A stretch of DNA of 64,000 nucleotides from Aquibium microcysteis (GTDB lineage Bacteria > Pseudomonadota > Alphaproteobacteria > Rhizobiales > Rhizobiaceae). Below, in pieces: positions 52,689-60,839 of this stretch; the stretch's first letter is position 1; the number at the start of each line of letters is the position of its first letter. The stretch covers positions 5,942,001-6,006,000 of the forward strand of contig NZ_CP061080.1 in the NCBI RefSeq assembly GCF_014495845.1. The letters are read 5' to 3'. Made by a program: the position numbers and the translations under genes. The notes under the pieces were generated by a model that saw only the letters and a program-made list of their open reading frames with translations, searched no databases and had not been told where the DNA came from.

Positions 52689-52938
52689 GATCAAGTCGCT
52701 GCTCACCACCGTTGAGATCGGGATCGTGAAGAAGGGGCATAATTGCCAGGGTAACGCCACTCACCGGCTGCAGAAAGGCGACCGGCGAATGGAGGTGAAG
52801 AACGAGCGAAGTTGGGACTACTACTGCCTCGATTGCGGAGTGAGAATCTTGCAGCGTGACGCGGAAAAGATCAAAGCGACGCTTGCGCTTATCACTGCCG
52901 GCGAGGTCAACAGCGTCGAGGGAGCGGAGCCGATCTAG
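52681..52938 (+). CDS. Small Cys-rich (zinc-finger-like) protein coupled to helicase
   Basis: An 85-residue protein overlapping the helicase end by 8 bp. KKGHNCQGNATHRLQKGDRR and WDYYCLDCGVRIL supply three cysteines and two histidines. The C...H-x-L-x-KGD-R...YC-x2-C layout recalls small PARP-type or treble-clef fingers. I do not recognise a named family. The overlap suggests it acts with the helicase, perhaps as a nucleic-acid-binding subunit. Its end overlaps the convergent HD gene by about 32 bp. Confidence 0.75.
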   Translation: MPRIKSLLTTVEIGIVKKGHNCQGNATHRLQKGDRRMEVKNERSWDYYCLDCGVRILQRDAEKIKATLALITAGEVNSVEGAEPI

Positions 52939-53575
52939 GCATCCTATCCGCCGTCACCCCGTCCCGTGCCCGCTCCATCTCCCCCACCAGCCCCCCGAAC
53001 CGCTCCAGGAACGCCCGCTGCACCGCGCCCGCCGGCCTCGGCTCGAGGTCGAGCGCGCGGGCTTCGATCCCCCGCGGCTGGCCGAAGAATTTCTTCGCCT
53101 CCTCCACCGAGAAGCCGGCGAGTTCCGTCGCCTCGAAATAGGCGGCCACGAGATCGGCCTTCTTGATCGTGGCCTTCAGCCGGTCGGCGCGCAGGGGCAG
53201 CGAGAAGCGCATGTGGATGGCGTTCTGCAGGCGCTCCTCCACCGCCTTGTAGCCGCCGCCGACGGCCGCCTTGAAGGGCGAGATCATGTCGCCGATGACG
53301 TATTCGGCGCCGTCGTGCAGCAGCGCCGTCAGCCGCGCCTGCGGCGTCGCGGCCGGGTTCTGCAGCGTGAATATCGTCTCCACGAGCAGCGAGTGCTGCG
53401 CCACCGAGAACGCGTGGTCGCCGCGCGTCTGGCCGTTCCAGCGCGCGACGCGGGCGAGCCCGTGCGCGATGTCGGAAATCTCCACGTCGAGCGGGGAGGG
53501 GTCGAGCAGGTCGAGCCGGCGGCCCGACAGCATGCGCTGCCAGGCGCGGGCCGGTGCGCCGGGCCGGTCGGGCAT
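52907..53575 (-). CDS. HD-domain hydrolase, YfbR-like
   Basis: A 222-residue HD phosphohydrolase. The metal residues are seen in DHAFSVAQHSLLVE, LTALLHDGAEYVIGD and the later KKADLVAAYFEATE. YfbR acts as a 5'-deoxynucleotidase; here the substrate is not certain. It is translationally joined to ygfZ (TGATG). Its last 13 or so residues (DRMPRSAPLPRRC) are read from the antisense of the neighbouring accessory gene, so the native C-terminus was probably altered by the insert. Confidence 0.88.
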   Translation of the reverse strand: MPDRPGAPARAWQRMLSGRRLDLLDPSPLDVEISDIAHGLARVARWNGQTRGDHAFSVAQHSLLVETIFTLQNPAATPQARLTALLHDGAEYVIGDMISPFKAAVGGGYKAVEERLQNAIHMRFSLPLRADRLKATIKKADLVAAYFEATELAGFSVEEAKKFFGQPRGIEARALDLEPRPAGAVQRAFLERFGGLVGEMERARDGVTADRMPRSAPLPRRC

Positions 53576-54474
53576 CAGGGCTCCTCGCCGGCCGTGGCCT
53601 CGGGGAAGGAGAAGCCCATGCCGGGCGGGATCGACAGTGTGAGCGCCACGCCGCCGGCCGTGACCGGCGCGGCCGCATCCATCGCCGCCTTCACCTTGTC
53701 GATGCGCACCAGCGCCAGCCCCTCAGTGCCGAGCACGGTGCCGAGCGCGCCGGCCGGGCGGCCGTCGGCGAGCACCGGCGTGCCGGCGTCGGGCAGGTCG
53801 CCCTCGCCATGGGCGATCAGCACGCGCCGCCGCGCCGTGCCGCGATGATGCATGCGCGAGACGACCTCCTGGCCGACATAGCAGCCCTTGCGCAGCCCCA
53901 CGCCGCCGTTCTGGTCATACAGAACGTCGTGCGGAAACGCGTCCGACAGCGCATGGTCGCTGCCGCTCTCGGCCACCCCATGGGCGATGCGCAGCCGCGT
54001 CCAGAGGTCGAGCGAGTTCCCCGCCGCGGCGGCCTCCGCCACCGCCCGCCGCCGCACGTCGAGCGCCTCGGGGAAGCGCAGGTCGCGCAGGCCGCGTGCC
54101 TCCGCCGCGGCGCCCGGAGCCGTCGCCGTCGATCCGGCATCCGGGGCGTCCGGCCCGGCGACCCACGAAACCGCGACGAGCTGCTCGTCGCGCCTGGAAA
54201 TCGTCAGCTTGGCGCGCAGCTTGTAGAGCATCAGCCGGCGCATGAAGTCGTCGGCGATCGCGCCGCGGCACTCGAGCAGGAAGCCGTCCGCGCCGTCGCG
54301 GCTTACCAGGAAGTCGAACAGGATCTTGCCCTGCGGCGTCAGGAGCGCGCCCGGTTTCGCCACGCCCTCGGGCAGGGCGGCGAGGTCGGTCGTCAGGATC
54401 GACTGCAGCAGATGCTCCGCGTCGGGACCGGACACGGAAACGAAGGCGCGGTCGGCGAGGACGACGGTCGGCAT
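53575..54474 (-). CDS. ygfZ: Folate-binding protein YgfZ (GcvT-like)
   Basis: A 299-residue tetrahydrofolate-dependent factor that helps maintain iron-sulfur enzymes. The family signature K-G-C-Y-x-G-Q-E is intact as KGCYVGQE at 196-203. The N-terminus is AFVSVSGPDAEHLLQSILTTD, and LTPQGKILFDFLV follows. GGAGGA precedes the ATG at 54474. Its stop shares one base with the start of the HD gene. Confidence 0.95.
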   Translation of the reverse strand: MPTVVLADRAFVSVSGPDAEHLLQSILTTDLAALPEGVAKPGALLTPQGKILFDFLVSRDGADGFLLECRGAIADDFMRRLMLYKLRAKLTISRRDEQLVAVSWVAGPDAPDAGSTATAPGAAAEARGLRDLRFPEALDVRRRAVAEAAAAGNSLDLWTRLRIAHGVAESGSDHALSDAFPHDVLYDQNGGVGLRKGCYVGQEVVSRMHHRGTARRRVLIAHGEGDLPDAGTPVLADGRPAGALGTVLGTEGLALVRIDKVKAAMDAAAPVTAGGVALTLSIPPGMGFSFPEATAGEEP

Positions 54475-54593
54475 GGTGTTCCTCCGGCTCCCTTCGGCCG
54501 GCGTGGCGGCCGGCGCGGGCAGAGCCTCGGCTTGCATTCTCGGGGGCCATTACGTAAGCCGGCCGCATCATCCGGGCAAGGGCGGTGACGGCG

Positions 54594-55925
54594 ATGGCTT
54601 CAACCTGCGATCTCATCCTGACGGGCGGCACCGTGGTCAACCAGGACGGCGCGGGCATCCGCGACGTCGGCGTCCGCGCCGGCCGCATCGTCGCCATCGG
54701 CGATCTCTCGGCGGCCAGTGCTGCAGAGCGCATCGACTGCACCGGCCTGCACGTGCTGCCGGGCGTCGTCGACAGCCAGGTGCATTTCCGCGAGCCGGGG
54801 CTGGAGCACAAGGAGGATTTGGAGACGGGTTCGCGCGCGGCCGTGCTCGGCGGCGTCACCGCGGTCTTCGAGATGCCCAACACCAAGCCGCTGACCACCA
54901 GCGCCGAGGCCCTCGCCGACAAACTCGCCCGCGCCACGCATCGCATGCATTGCGACTTCGCCTTCTGGGTCGGCGGCACGCGCGACAACGCGCACGAGGT
55001 CGGCGAACTCGAACGCCTGCCGGGTGCGGCCGGCATCAAGGTCTTCATGGGCTCGTCGACCGGCGACCTTCTGGTCGAGGACGATGAGGGCGTGGCCTCG
55101 ATCCTGAAGAACACCCGCCGCCGCGCGGCCTTCCACTCCGAGGACGAGTTCCGCCTGCGCGAGCGCATGGGCGAGCGGATCGACGGCGACGCCGCCTCGC
55201 ACCCGGTCTGGCGCGACGAGATCGCAGCGCTTCAATGCACCGAGCGTCTGGTCCGCATCGCCCGGTCGGTGCGCGCCCGCATCCACGTGCTGCACATCTC
55301 CACCGCCGAGGAGATCGCCTTCCTCGAACGGCACAAGGACGTCGCCTCCTGCGAGGCCACCCCGCACCACCTGACGCTCGCCGCCGACGACTATGCCCGC
55401 CTCGGCACGCTGATCCAGATGAACCCGCCGGTGCGCGCCGCCCGCCACCGCGACGGCATCTGGACGGGCATCGCCAATGGAGTCGTCGACGTGCTCGGCT
55501 CCGACCATGCGCCGCACACGCTGGAGGAGAAGGCCAAGCCTTATCCGGCCTCGCCCTCGGGCATGACCGGCGTGCAGACGCTGGTGCCGATCATGCTCGA
55601 TCACGTCGCCGCCGGCCGCCTCTCGATCGAGCGCTTCGTCGACCTGACCAGCCACGGCCCCAACCGCCTCTTCGACATGGCCCGCAAGGGCCGCATCGCC
55701 GCCGGCTACGACGCCGACTTCACCATCGTCGACCTGAAGCGGAAGGCCGTCATCCGCAACGAGGACCAGGGCTCGCGCGCTGGCTGGACGCCCCATGACG
55801 GCCGCGCGGTCACCGGCTGGCCGGTCGGCACCATCATCCGCGGCCGCCGCGTCATGTGGGAGGGCGAGATCGTCACGCCGGGGCAGGGCGAGCCGGTGCT
55901 GTTCGCCGAAGCGCTGCCGGCCTGA
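54594..55925 (+). CDS. Dihydroorotase-like amidohydrolase
   Basis: A 443-residue member of the class I dihydroorotase family, which cyclises carbamoyl-aspartate in pyrimidine synthesis. The usual metal motif D-x-H-x-H-x-R is here DSQVHFREPG, so the first histidine is glutamine. The remaining ligands look present: carbamoylated-lysine region GIKVFMGSSTG, His in VLHISTAEE, His in EATPHHLTL, Asp in GSDHAPH. It may be a true variant enzyme or a related amidohydrolase. The GTG three codons earlier is a possible start. It diverges from ygfZ. Confidence 0.88.
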   Translation: MASTCDLILTGGTVVNQDGAGIRDVGVRAGRIVAIGDLSAASAAERIDCTGLHVLPGVVDSQVHFREPGLEHKEDLETGSRAAVLGGVTAVFEMPNTKPLTTSAEALADKLARATHRMHCDFAFWVGGTRDNAHEVGELERLPGAAGIKVFMGSSTGDLLVEDDEGVASILKNTRRRAAFHSEDEFRLRERMGERIDGDAASHPVWRDEIAALQCTERLVRIARSVRARIHVLHISTAEEIAFLERHKDVASCEATPHHLTLAADDYARLGTLIQMNPPVRAARHRDGIWTGIANGVVDVLGSDHAPHTLEEKAKPYPASPSGMTGVQTLVPIMLDHVAAGRLSIERFVDLTSHGPNRLFDMARKGRIAAGYDADFTIVDLKRKAVIRNEDQGSRAGWTPHDGRAVTGWPVGTIIRGRRVMWEGEIVTPGQGEPVLFAEALPA

Positions 55926-55980
55926 AGCCGGGGCTAGCGCGACAGGCTGCGACCTATGCCGGCCGCCGACGCCCTCGCCA

Positions 55981-56108
55981 CGTCATCTTCGGGCTTGTCC
56001 CGAGGATCTGCAATGCGGCGCAAGAAAGGTCCTGCCGACGCGCGGGACACGCCGGAGCGCCCGTCGCGCAGGAGGCGGCAGATCTTCGGGACAAGCCCGA
56101 GGATGACG
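55981..56108. repeat. Inverted-repeat element with 31-bp arms
   Basis: CGTCATCTTCGGGCTTGTCC-CGAGGATCTGC (55981-56011) and its complement at 56078-56108 match at 29 of 31 positions and enclose 66 bp. The intergenic stretch 55926-56187 has no gene. Confidence 0.75.
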
Positions 56109-56187
56109 GCCGTCCGATTTCGCAGGTGCTCGCTGGGCGGAAGAAGACGAAGGAGATGCGACGGGTCCGGCCTCGCGCGCCCGACGC

Positions 56188-56985
56188 TCAGTCTCCCGCC
56201 ACGAAGAACAGCCAGCGTCCTTCGGGCGAGAAGCCGGCACGATAGAAGGTGTAGGAGCCGTAGAGCTTCATCTCCTCGACGTCGCCCGCCGTCACGATCT
56301 TGAACAGCTCGACCCGCTGCGGGTCCGTCAGTCGCTCCAGCGGCAGGCCGAAGAAGTAGGGGAAGACGTAGATCTCGCCGGGCGTGCCGGGCGAGAGGTG
56401 CACGTAGCCGGCCTCCAGTATTTCGAGCAGGATGGCGAGGATCTCCTGACCGCGCTCGTCGCCCGACATCTCGATCAGATGGGCGATCGGGTCGTCGCCG
56501 GCGTCGCCGAAGGAGATCTGCGTGGCGCCGTCGCCGATCCCGATCAGCGGCCGCAGCCGCTCCGGGTCGCCGCTGCGGCAGGCCTCGAGGATCAGCTCGC
56601 GCATGCGACGGACCTCGTCGGGCAGCAGCGAATAATCGTAGACCACCTCCGGCAGCGTCTCGTCTGCCGCCTCGCCGTCGTCCGGCTGTTCCGGCTCTCC
56701 CGTGCCTGCCGGCGCGTCGTCCGCGGGCGAGGGTGGAACGGCCGGCACGGCGGGCAGCGGCAGCCGCAGCACCGGATCGGGCAGCGGCACGCCGCGCTCG
56801 ACCGGGGCCGTCTCGTCGGCCGCGTCTTCCTCGCTCGCCGCCGGCGCCTGGCCGATCTCGCTCAGCGCCAGAAGCGGCGCGCCCTTCGCATGCGGCACGC
56901 TTCCGGCGCGCGCGTCGGCACCGGCCGGCAGCGCGACCGCGGCTGCGAGCATGGCGATCGCCAGGGACCTCGGTGCGAACGTCAT
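56188..56985 (-). CDS. Exported protein of unknown function
   Basis: A 265-residue protein I do not recognise. A signal peptide (LAIAMLAAAVALPAGADARA) is followed by a Pro/Ala/Glu-rich, probably disordered stretch to about residue 110. A folded part comes after it: YDYSLLPDEVRRMRELILEACRSG, then FGDAGDDPIAHLIEMSGDE and IYVFPYFFGLPLERLTDPQRVELF. It is likely periplasmic. Neighbours are two other small genes on the same strand. Confidence 0.7.
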   Translation of the reverse strand: MTFAPRSLAIAMLAAAVALPAGADARAGSVPHAKGAPLLALSEIGQAPAASEEDAADETAPVERGVPLPDPVLRLPLPAVPAVPPSPADDAPAGTGEPEQPDDGEAADETLPEVVYDYSLLPDEVRRMRELILEACRSGDPERLRPLIGIGDGATQISFGDAGDDPIAHLIEMSGDERGQEILAILLEILEAGYVHLSPGTPGEIYVFPYFFGLPLERLTDPQRVELFKIVTAGDVEEMKLYGSYTFYRAGFSPEGRWLFFVAGD

Positions 56986-57034
56986 AAGCAGGGGCTCTCG
57001 TTTGGTCAGGCGTCCGGCGCCGTGTCGTGCGGCT

Positions 57035-57292
57035 TCAGTGGTGGGAGCGGACCAGTTCGAACTCGCCGGCGATCACCTTCTCGCGCATCGTGTCGAGCAG
57101 GGCCAGCGCCGTTTCCTCGCCGCAGGCGCGCAGCAGTTCCACGAAGGCCGTCGTCAGCGCGGCTTCGGCGATGATCTCCGGTTCGATGCCGGCGGAAAGA
57201 CCTTCGGCCCAGGCTTCCGTCTGGCTTTCCACCGCCGTCAGGCGCTTCTCCTCGCGGATCAGCGCGTCGATTTCGCCCAGTCCCTGTCCCAT
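57035..57292 (-). CDS. Small acidic protein of unknown function
   Basis: An 85-residue mostly helical, acidic protein (MGQGLGEIDALIREEKRL, EPEIIAEAALTTAFVELLRA). No family recognised. The frame extends upstream to 57343 from a GTG, but the ATG at 57292 has GGTGGAA nearby and a more protein-like N-terminus. It lies between two exported-protein genes on the same strand. Confidence 0.55.
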   Translation of the reverse strand: MGQGLGEIDALIREEKRLTAVESQTEAWAEGLSAGIEPEIIAEAALTTAFVELLRACGEETALALLDTMREKVIAGEFELVRSHH

Positions 57293-57427
57293 GCTTTCCA
57301 CCCACCTTGCCGCGGCGGCCGTCCCGTTTCGGGGCAGTGCCACCGTCGGTCCCTTAATGAACCGTTAATCCTTTACCACAGGACGACCGCCTTGCACGCC
57401 GCCATCCCGGGAAAAATCGCCGGCCGT

Positions 57428-57802
57428 CTAGTTGCCGAACGTGATCACCGTCTCGTGCGTCAACTGCTCGCCCTCCTTCATGTAGCGCGCGATCGCCGCC
57501 GCCACCGCCTCCGTGCAGTTCATGTGGATTTCGGAGTTGCTCCGGTAGCCGCGGTTGAAGCTTGCCACCAGCCGTGCCCGCTTCTCGGGCGACGGGTCTT
57601 CGGCCGCCACCAGCGCCTCCATCTGCTCGCGCCAGAGACTGCCGGTCTCGCCGCAGAGATTGCGCAGATAGTGCAGCGATCCCAGCACCTCGCCCAGCCG
57701 GTACAGCCGCTCCTCATAGGGCGCATCCACCGCGCCCGCCGGCAGGGGCAGGGTGACGAGGAGGCCGAGCAGGGCGGCACGGAATCGCGTGTGGCGTGAC
57801 AT
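57428..57802 (-). CDS. TIGR02301-like exported protein
   Basis: A 124-residue secreted protein with a signal peptide (FRAALLGLLVTLPLPAGAV) and a mature part containing YEERLYRLGEVLGSLHYLRNLC, SLWREQMEAL and NRGYRSNSEIHMNC. The two cysteines may form a disulfide. It resembles the uncharacterised alphaproteobacterial family TIGR02301. ATG 57802 is favoured because it places the signal peptide at the N-terminus; an ATG at 57853 is less likely. Confidence 0.75.
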   Translation of the reverse strand: MSRHTRFRAALLGLLVTLPLPAGAVDAPYEERLYRLGEVLGSLHYLRNLCGETGSLWREQMEALVAAEDPSPEKRARLVASFNRGYRSNSEIHMNCTEAVAAAIARYMKEGEQLTHETVITFGN

Positions 57803-57867
57803 CGCCCCGTTCGTGCCGCAGGAATCGGGCGCGAACAAGACACCTGCGGGCATAGGTTGCCGGATGG

Positions 57868-58275
57868 TTAACGCGGAAGCGACAATATGATCCTTGCGGC
57901 GGAAAGAGTGGACGCCGTCATCGGTAGGTCCGCCATCTCCGAAAGGGTGAAGAAGCCCGCAGCCGTGGCGTCGTCCCCGGGGATCGGCTCGCCGTCCACG
58001 TGCAGCGCGCGGAACACGGTGAGATGATAGGTCGTCTGCGGCGTCGCGCCCTCGAGCACCAGTTCCGCATGCACCTCCAGCGCGGCGGCCGAGAGCCCGG
58101 TTTCCTCCTTCAGTTCCCGGCGCGCCGCCTCTTCGAGCGTCTCGCCGTGCTCGACCCGGCCGCCGGGAAAGGCGTAGAGCCCCATCGCCGGCGCGCGCCC
58201 GCGCTTCACCAGCAGCAGGCGCTCGCCGCGTCGAAGCGCGATCGAGACGGCGGGAACGAGCACGGGCGCGGTCAC
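57868..58275 (-). CDS. Nudix hydrolase
   Basis: A 135-residue pyrophosphohydrolase of unknown substrate. The Nudix box is complete: GGRVEHGETLEEAARRELKEE with following TGLSA. A GTG at 58275 gives VTAPVLVPAVSIALRRGERL, the normal start of the fold. The frame is open to 58476, but that part has no Nudix-like content. It follows the GST gene on the same strand. Confidence 0.85.
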   Translation of the reverse strand: MTAPVLVPAVSIALRRGERLLLVKRGRAPAMGLYAFPGGRVEHGETLEEAARRELKEETGLSAAALEVHAELVLEGATPQTTYHLTVFRALHVDGEPIPGDDATAAGFFTLSEMADLPMTASTLSAARIILSLPR

Positions 58276-58336
58276 CGGCCTGAACCGGCGGCGGGCGCAG
58301 GATGCACTCTGCTTCCGCAGCCCCGCCCGCCCATGC

Positions 58337-59023
58337 TCAGCCCGCCTTGCGGTAATCGCCGGTCCAGTCGCCGACCGTGCGTGCCTCGGCCTCGTGAACC
58401 TCTTCGCGCCAGGGTTCGGCGAGCGCTGCCGCATACCAGTCCTGCATGGCCGGAAGCGCGCGGAGCCGTGCCGCATAGGCGTCGCCGGCCTCGCCCAATT
58501 CCAGCCCGTAGGTCTGGGCGCGGAAGGCGACCGGCGCGTAGAAGGCGTCGACCGCGGTGAAGACCGGCCCGCCCAGGAAAGGGCCGCCGAAGCGGTCGAG
58601 CCCCTCGGTCCAGATCTCGCCGATGCGCGCGACGTCGCGCATCAGCGCCGCCGGCCGTTCGTGCAGTCGGATGCGCAGCCCGCAGTTCATGGTGCAGACG
58701 TCGCGCAGCGTGCCGAAGGAGGAGTGCATCTCGGCCGAAGCCGACCGCGCCCAGGCGCGCGCGGCGGAATCCGCCGGCCAGACCCCTGGATGGCGCTCGG
58801 CCAGGTATTCGACGATCGCCAGCGAATCCCAGACCCGCAGCCCGCCGTCGACCAGGCAGGGCACGCGGCCGCTCGGCGAGAGCGGCTTGTACGTCGGCAG
58901 GCTGTCGCCGCCGGGAAACGGCACCAGCGTCTCGGAGAACGGAATGCCGAGCGTGCGCATCAGCACCCAGGGGCGCAGCGACCAGGACGAGTAGTTCTTG
59001 TTGGCGATGATGAGTTCGTACAC
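58337..59023 (-). CDS. Glutathione S-transferase family protein
   Basis: A 228-residue GST. The thioredoxin-like N-domain begins VYELIIANKNYSSWSLRPWV, with the likely catalytic Ser in YSSWS, and DSLAIVEYLAERHP holds the glutathione gamma-glutamyl site. The start is GTG 59023, with GGAGG at 5 nt. It lies 1 bp after the rarD-type gene. Substrate unknown. Confidence 0.9.
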   Translation of the reverse strand: MYELIIANKNYSSWSLRPWVLMRTLGIPFSETLVPFPGGDSLPTYKPLSPSGRVPCLVDGGLRVWDSLAIVEYLAERHPGVWPADSAARAWARSASAEMHSSFGTLRDVCTMNCGLRIRLHERPAALMRDVARIGEIWTEGLDRFGGPFLGGPVFTAVDAFYAPVAFRAQTYGLELGEAGDAYAARLRALPAMQDWYAAALAEPWREEVHEAEARTVGDWTGDYRKAG

Positions 59024-59024
59024 G

Positions 59025-59954
59025 TCAACCTCCGTGCGCGGCGGCGTCCGCGGCGCGCCGATCGCGGGCCTGCGAGACCATGGACCAGGTGTAGATGGCA
59101 AGGGCCACCCAGATCAGCGCGAAGGCCACCAGCCGCGCCATTCCGAAGGGCTCGCCGAAGGCGAACACGGCGATCAGGAAGATGCCGGTCGGCGCGATGT
59201 ACTGCATGATCCCGAGGGTGGAGAGCTTCAGGAGCTTGGCTCCGAAGCCGTAGAGCAGCAGCGGCACCGCCGTGGCCGGACCGCAGGCCAGCAGCAGCAT
59301 CATGTTCTGCGGTTGCGACACGACGAAATGCGACGTGCCGGAAACATGCAGCCAGATCGCGTAGGCCAGCGCCGGGACCGACAGGATCAGGATTTCGAGA
59401 AAGAAGCCCTGGCTCGGGCCGATCGGCAGCGTCTTGCGCAGGAAGCCGTAGATCGTGAAGGACCCTGCCAGCACCAGCGCCACCCAGGGCAGCACCCCCG
59501 CCTCGACCGTCATCAGGATGACGGCGCAGGTGGCGAGGCCGAGCGCGGCCACCTGCGACCGGCTGAGCCGCTCGCCGAGCAGCACCATGCCCATGACGAC
59601 GCTCATGAGCGGATTGATGTAGTAGCCGAGCGAGGTCTCGACGGTGCGCTCCACCGCGATCGCCCAGACGTAGATCCCCCAGTTGATGGAGATCAGCCCC
59701 GCGGTCAGGCTCGCCAGCGCGACCGTGCGCGGCGAGCGCAGGGCGGCCTTCAGGTCGCCGGTCCGGCCGGTGGCGACGAGCACGGCGCCGGCGATGGGGA
59801 TCGACCACAGCACGCGATGCGCCACCACCTCCAGCGCCGGCAGGTGCGATACCGCCTTCAGGAACAGCGGCAGCGTGCCCCAGAGGCCATAGGCGAGGAG
59901 CGCATAGACGAAGCCGCGCCGGGCGCCGCCTTCGGGAAGGGCATCGGGTGTCAT
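59025..59954 (-). CDS. rarD: RarD-type EamA permease
   Basis: A 309-residue inner-membrane protein with ten helices, of the RarD/chloramphenicol-sensitive family. Diagnostic stretches are ALLAYGLWGTLPLFLKAV, VVAHRVLWSIP, NWGIYVWAIA, LGYYINPLMSVVMGMVLLGE and LQYIAPT-like IMQYIAPTGIFLIAV. The transported compound is unknown. ATG 59954 fits the family length; upstream open frame to 60068 is not supported. Confidence 0.9.
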   Translation of the reverse strand: MTPDALPEGGARRGFVYALLAYGLWGTLPLFLKAVSHLPALEVVAHRVLWSIPIAGAVLVATGRTGDLKAALRSPRTVALASLTAGLISINWGIYVWAIAVERTVETSLGYYINPLMSVVMGMVLLGERLSRSQVAALGLATCAVILMTVEAGVLPWVALVLAGSFTIYGFLRKTLPIGPSQGFFLEILILSVPALAYAIWLHVSGTSHFVVSQPQNMMLLLACGPATAVPLLLYGFGAKLLKLSTLGIMQYIAPTGIFLIAVFAFGEPFGMARLVAFALIWVALAIYTWSMVSQARDRRAADAAAHGG

Positions 59955-60075
59955 GCGTGTGCTATGCGGCGGGCGGGCCGCAAAGGCCAATGGATTTTGT
60001 TGATGGATGGATGAAGGGGCGGTGAAGGGAGGGGGCTGGCGTCGGCGCGCCGGACCCACACCAGTCATAACCCCG

Positions 60076-60318
60076 TCAGCGGGGCATCTCGTCGCCGCGT
60101 TCTGGCGGCATGCCTTCGATCCGATCGAGGATCGCCAGTGCCCTCTCCGGGTCGGCCCGGCGGGCGCGCGCGCGCATCATCTTGAGGTTCGTCCTCTGAT
60201 CCAGGCCGTCGGCGATATAGGACAGAATTAAGTGATCGAGCGTGACACGCTCCTCGTCGGCGGCGGCCCGCACCTGCTCCAGAATGTCATTGGGAACCCG
60301 CAGTTGGACTTTTTTCAT
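60076..60318 (-). CDS. Antitoxin-like protein (second gene of a PIN pair)
   Basis: An 80-residue protein, MKKVQLRVPNDILEQVRAAA at the start, which suits a ribbon-helix-helix-type DNA-binding fold, then a basic RARARRADPERAL helix. It overlaps the PIN toxin gene by 4 bp and is encoded after it. The antitoxin role is inferred from this pairing. Confidence 0.65.
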   Translation of the reverse strand: MKKVQLRVPNDILEQVRAAADEERVTLDHLILSYIADGLDQRTNLKMMRARARRADPERALAILDRIEGMPPERGDEMPR

Positions 60319-60755
60319 GATGGCCTGCCTGCAGGAGTCAGTTCTGTCACGAATTCCCTGGCGGATAGCGCACGAAGGCCGAATGCGGCGACTGCGGGAT
60401 GCCTGAAATGCCGGTCGTCCGTCACGATCAGCTTGGCTCCCGACGCCAGTGCGCACTCGATGAATATATCATCCTTGGGATCGTCCAAAAAGGGTCTGAA
60501 CCTGAACGACGGACTGACCTCGACTGCCTGCGCGCACAGTGCGTCCAGAATGACGTCGATATCCGCTTCCGCGATGATGGCCGGTTCTCCGAGGGCACCG
60601 GAACGCTTCAGCACCGATTCGTACTCGAGGATCACGGCAGGTGAGGCCGCGAAGTCGATCGTGCCGCTCAGCATGCCGCGCAGAACGAAGCCCGATGCAC
60701 CCTGAGGCGACCGCACGCCTCGGAGGATCACATTGGTATCCGCGACGATCATCAT
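60315..60755 (-). CDS. PIN-domain toxin (COG1569-like)
   Basis: A 146-residue putative ribonuclease. The PIN acids are in MIVADTNVILRGV (Asp), SPAVILEYESVL (Glu), DDPKDDIFIECALA and KLIVTDDRHF (Asp). This is the COG1569 subgroup rather than VapC proper. It comes first in the pair, reversed from the usual antitoxin-first order. Either Met of the MM start may be used. Confidence 0.82.
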   Translation of the reverse strand: MMIVADTNVILRGVRSPQGASGFVLRGMLSGTIDFAASPAVILEYESVLKRSGALGEPAIIAEADIDVILDALCAQAVEVSPSFRFRPFLDDPKDDIFIECALASGAKLIVTDDRHFRHPAVAAFGLRALSAREFVTELTPAGRPS

Positions 60756-60839
60756 GGCAAATCCAGTCGCATGGGTAACCGATCGACTCGAGGTCGTGGA
60801 TCGTTCTGGACATCTGCGGTCTGCTCGCCCCGCCTGCCC

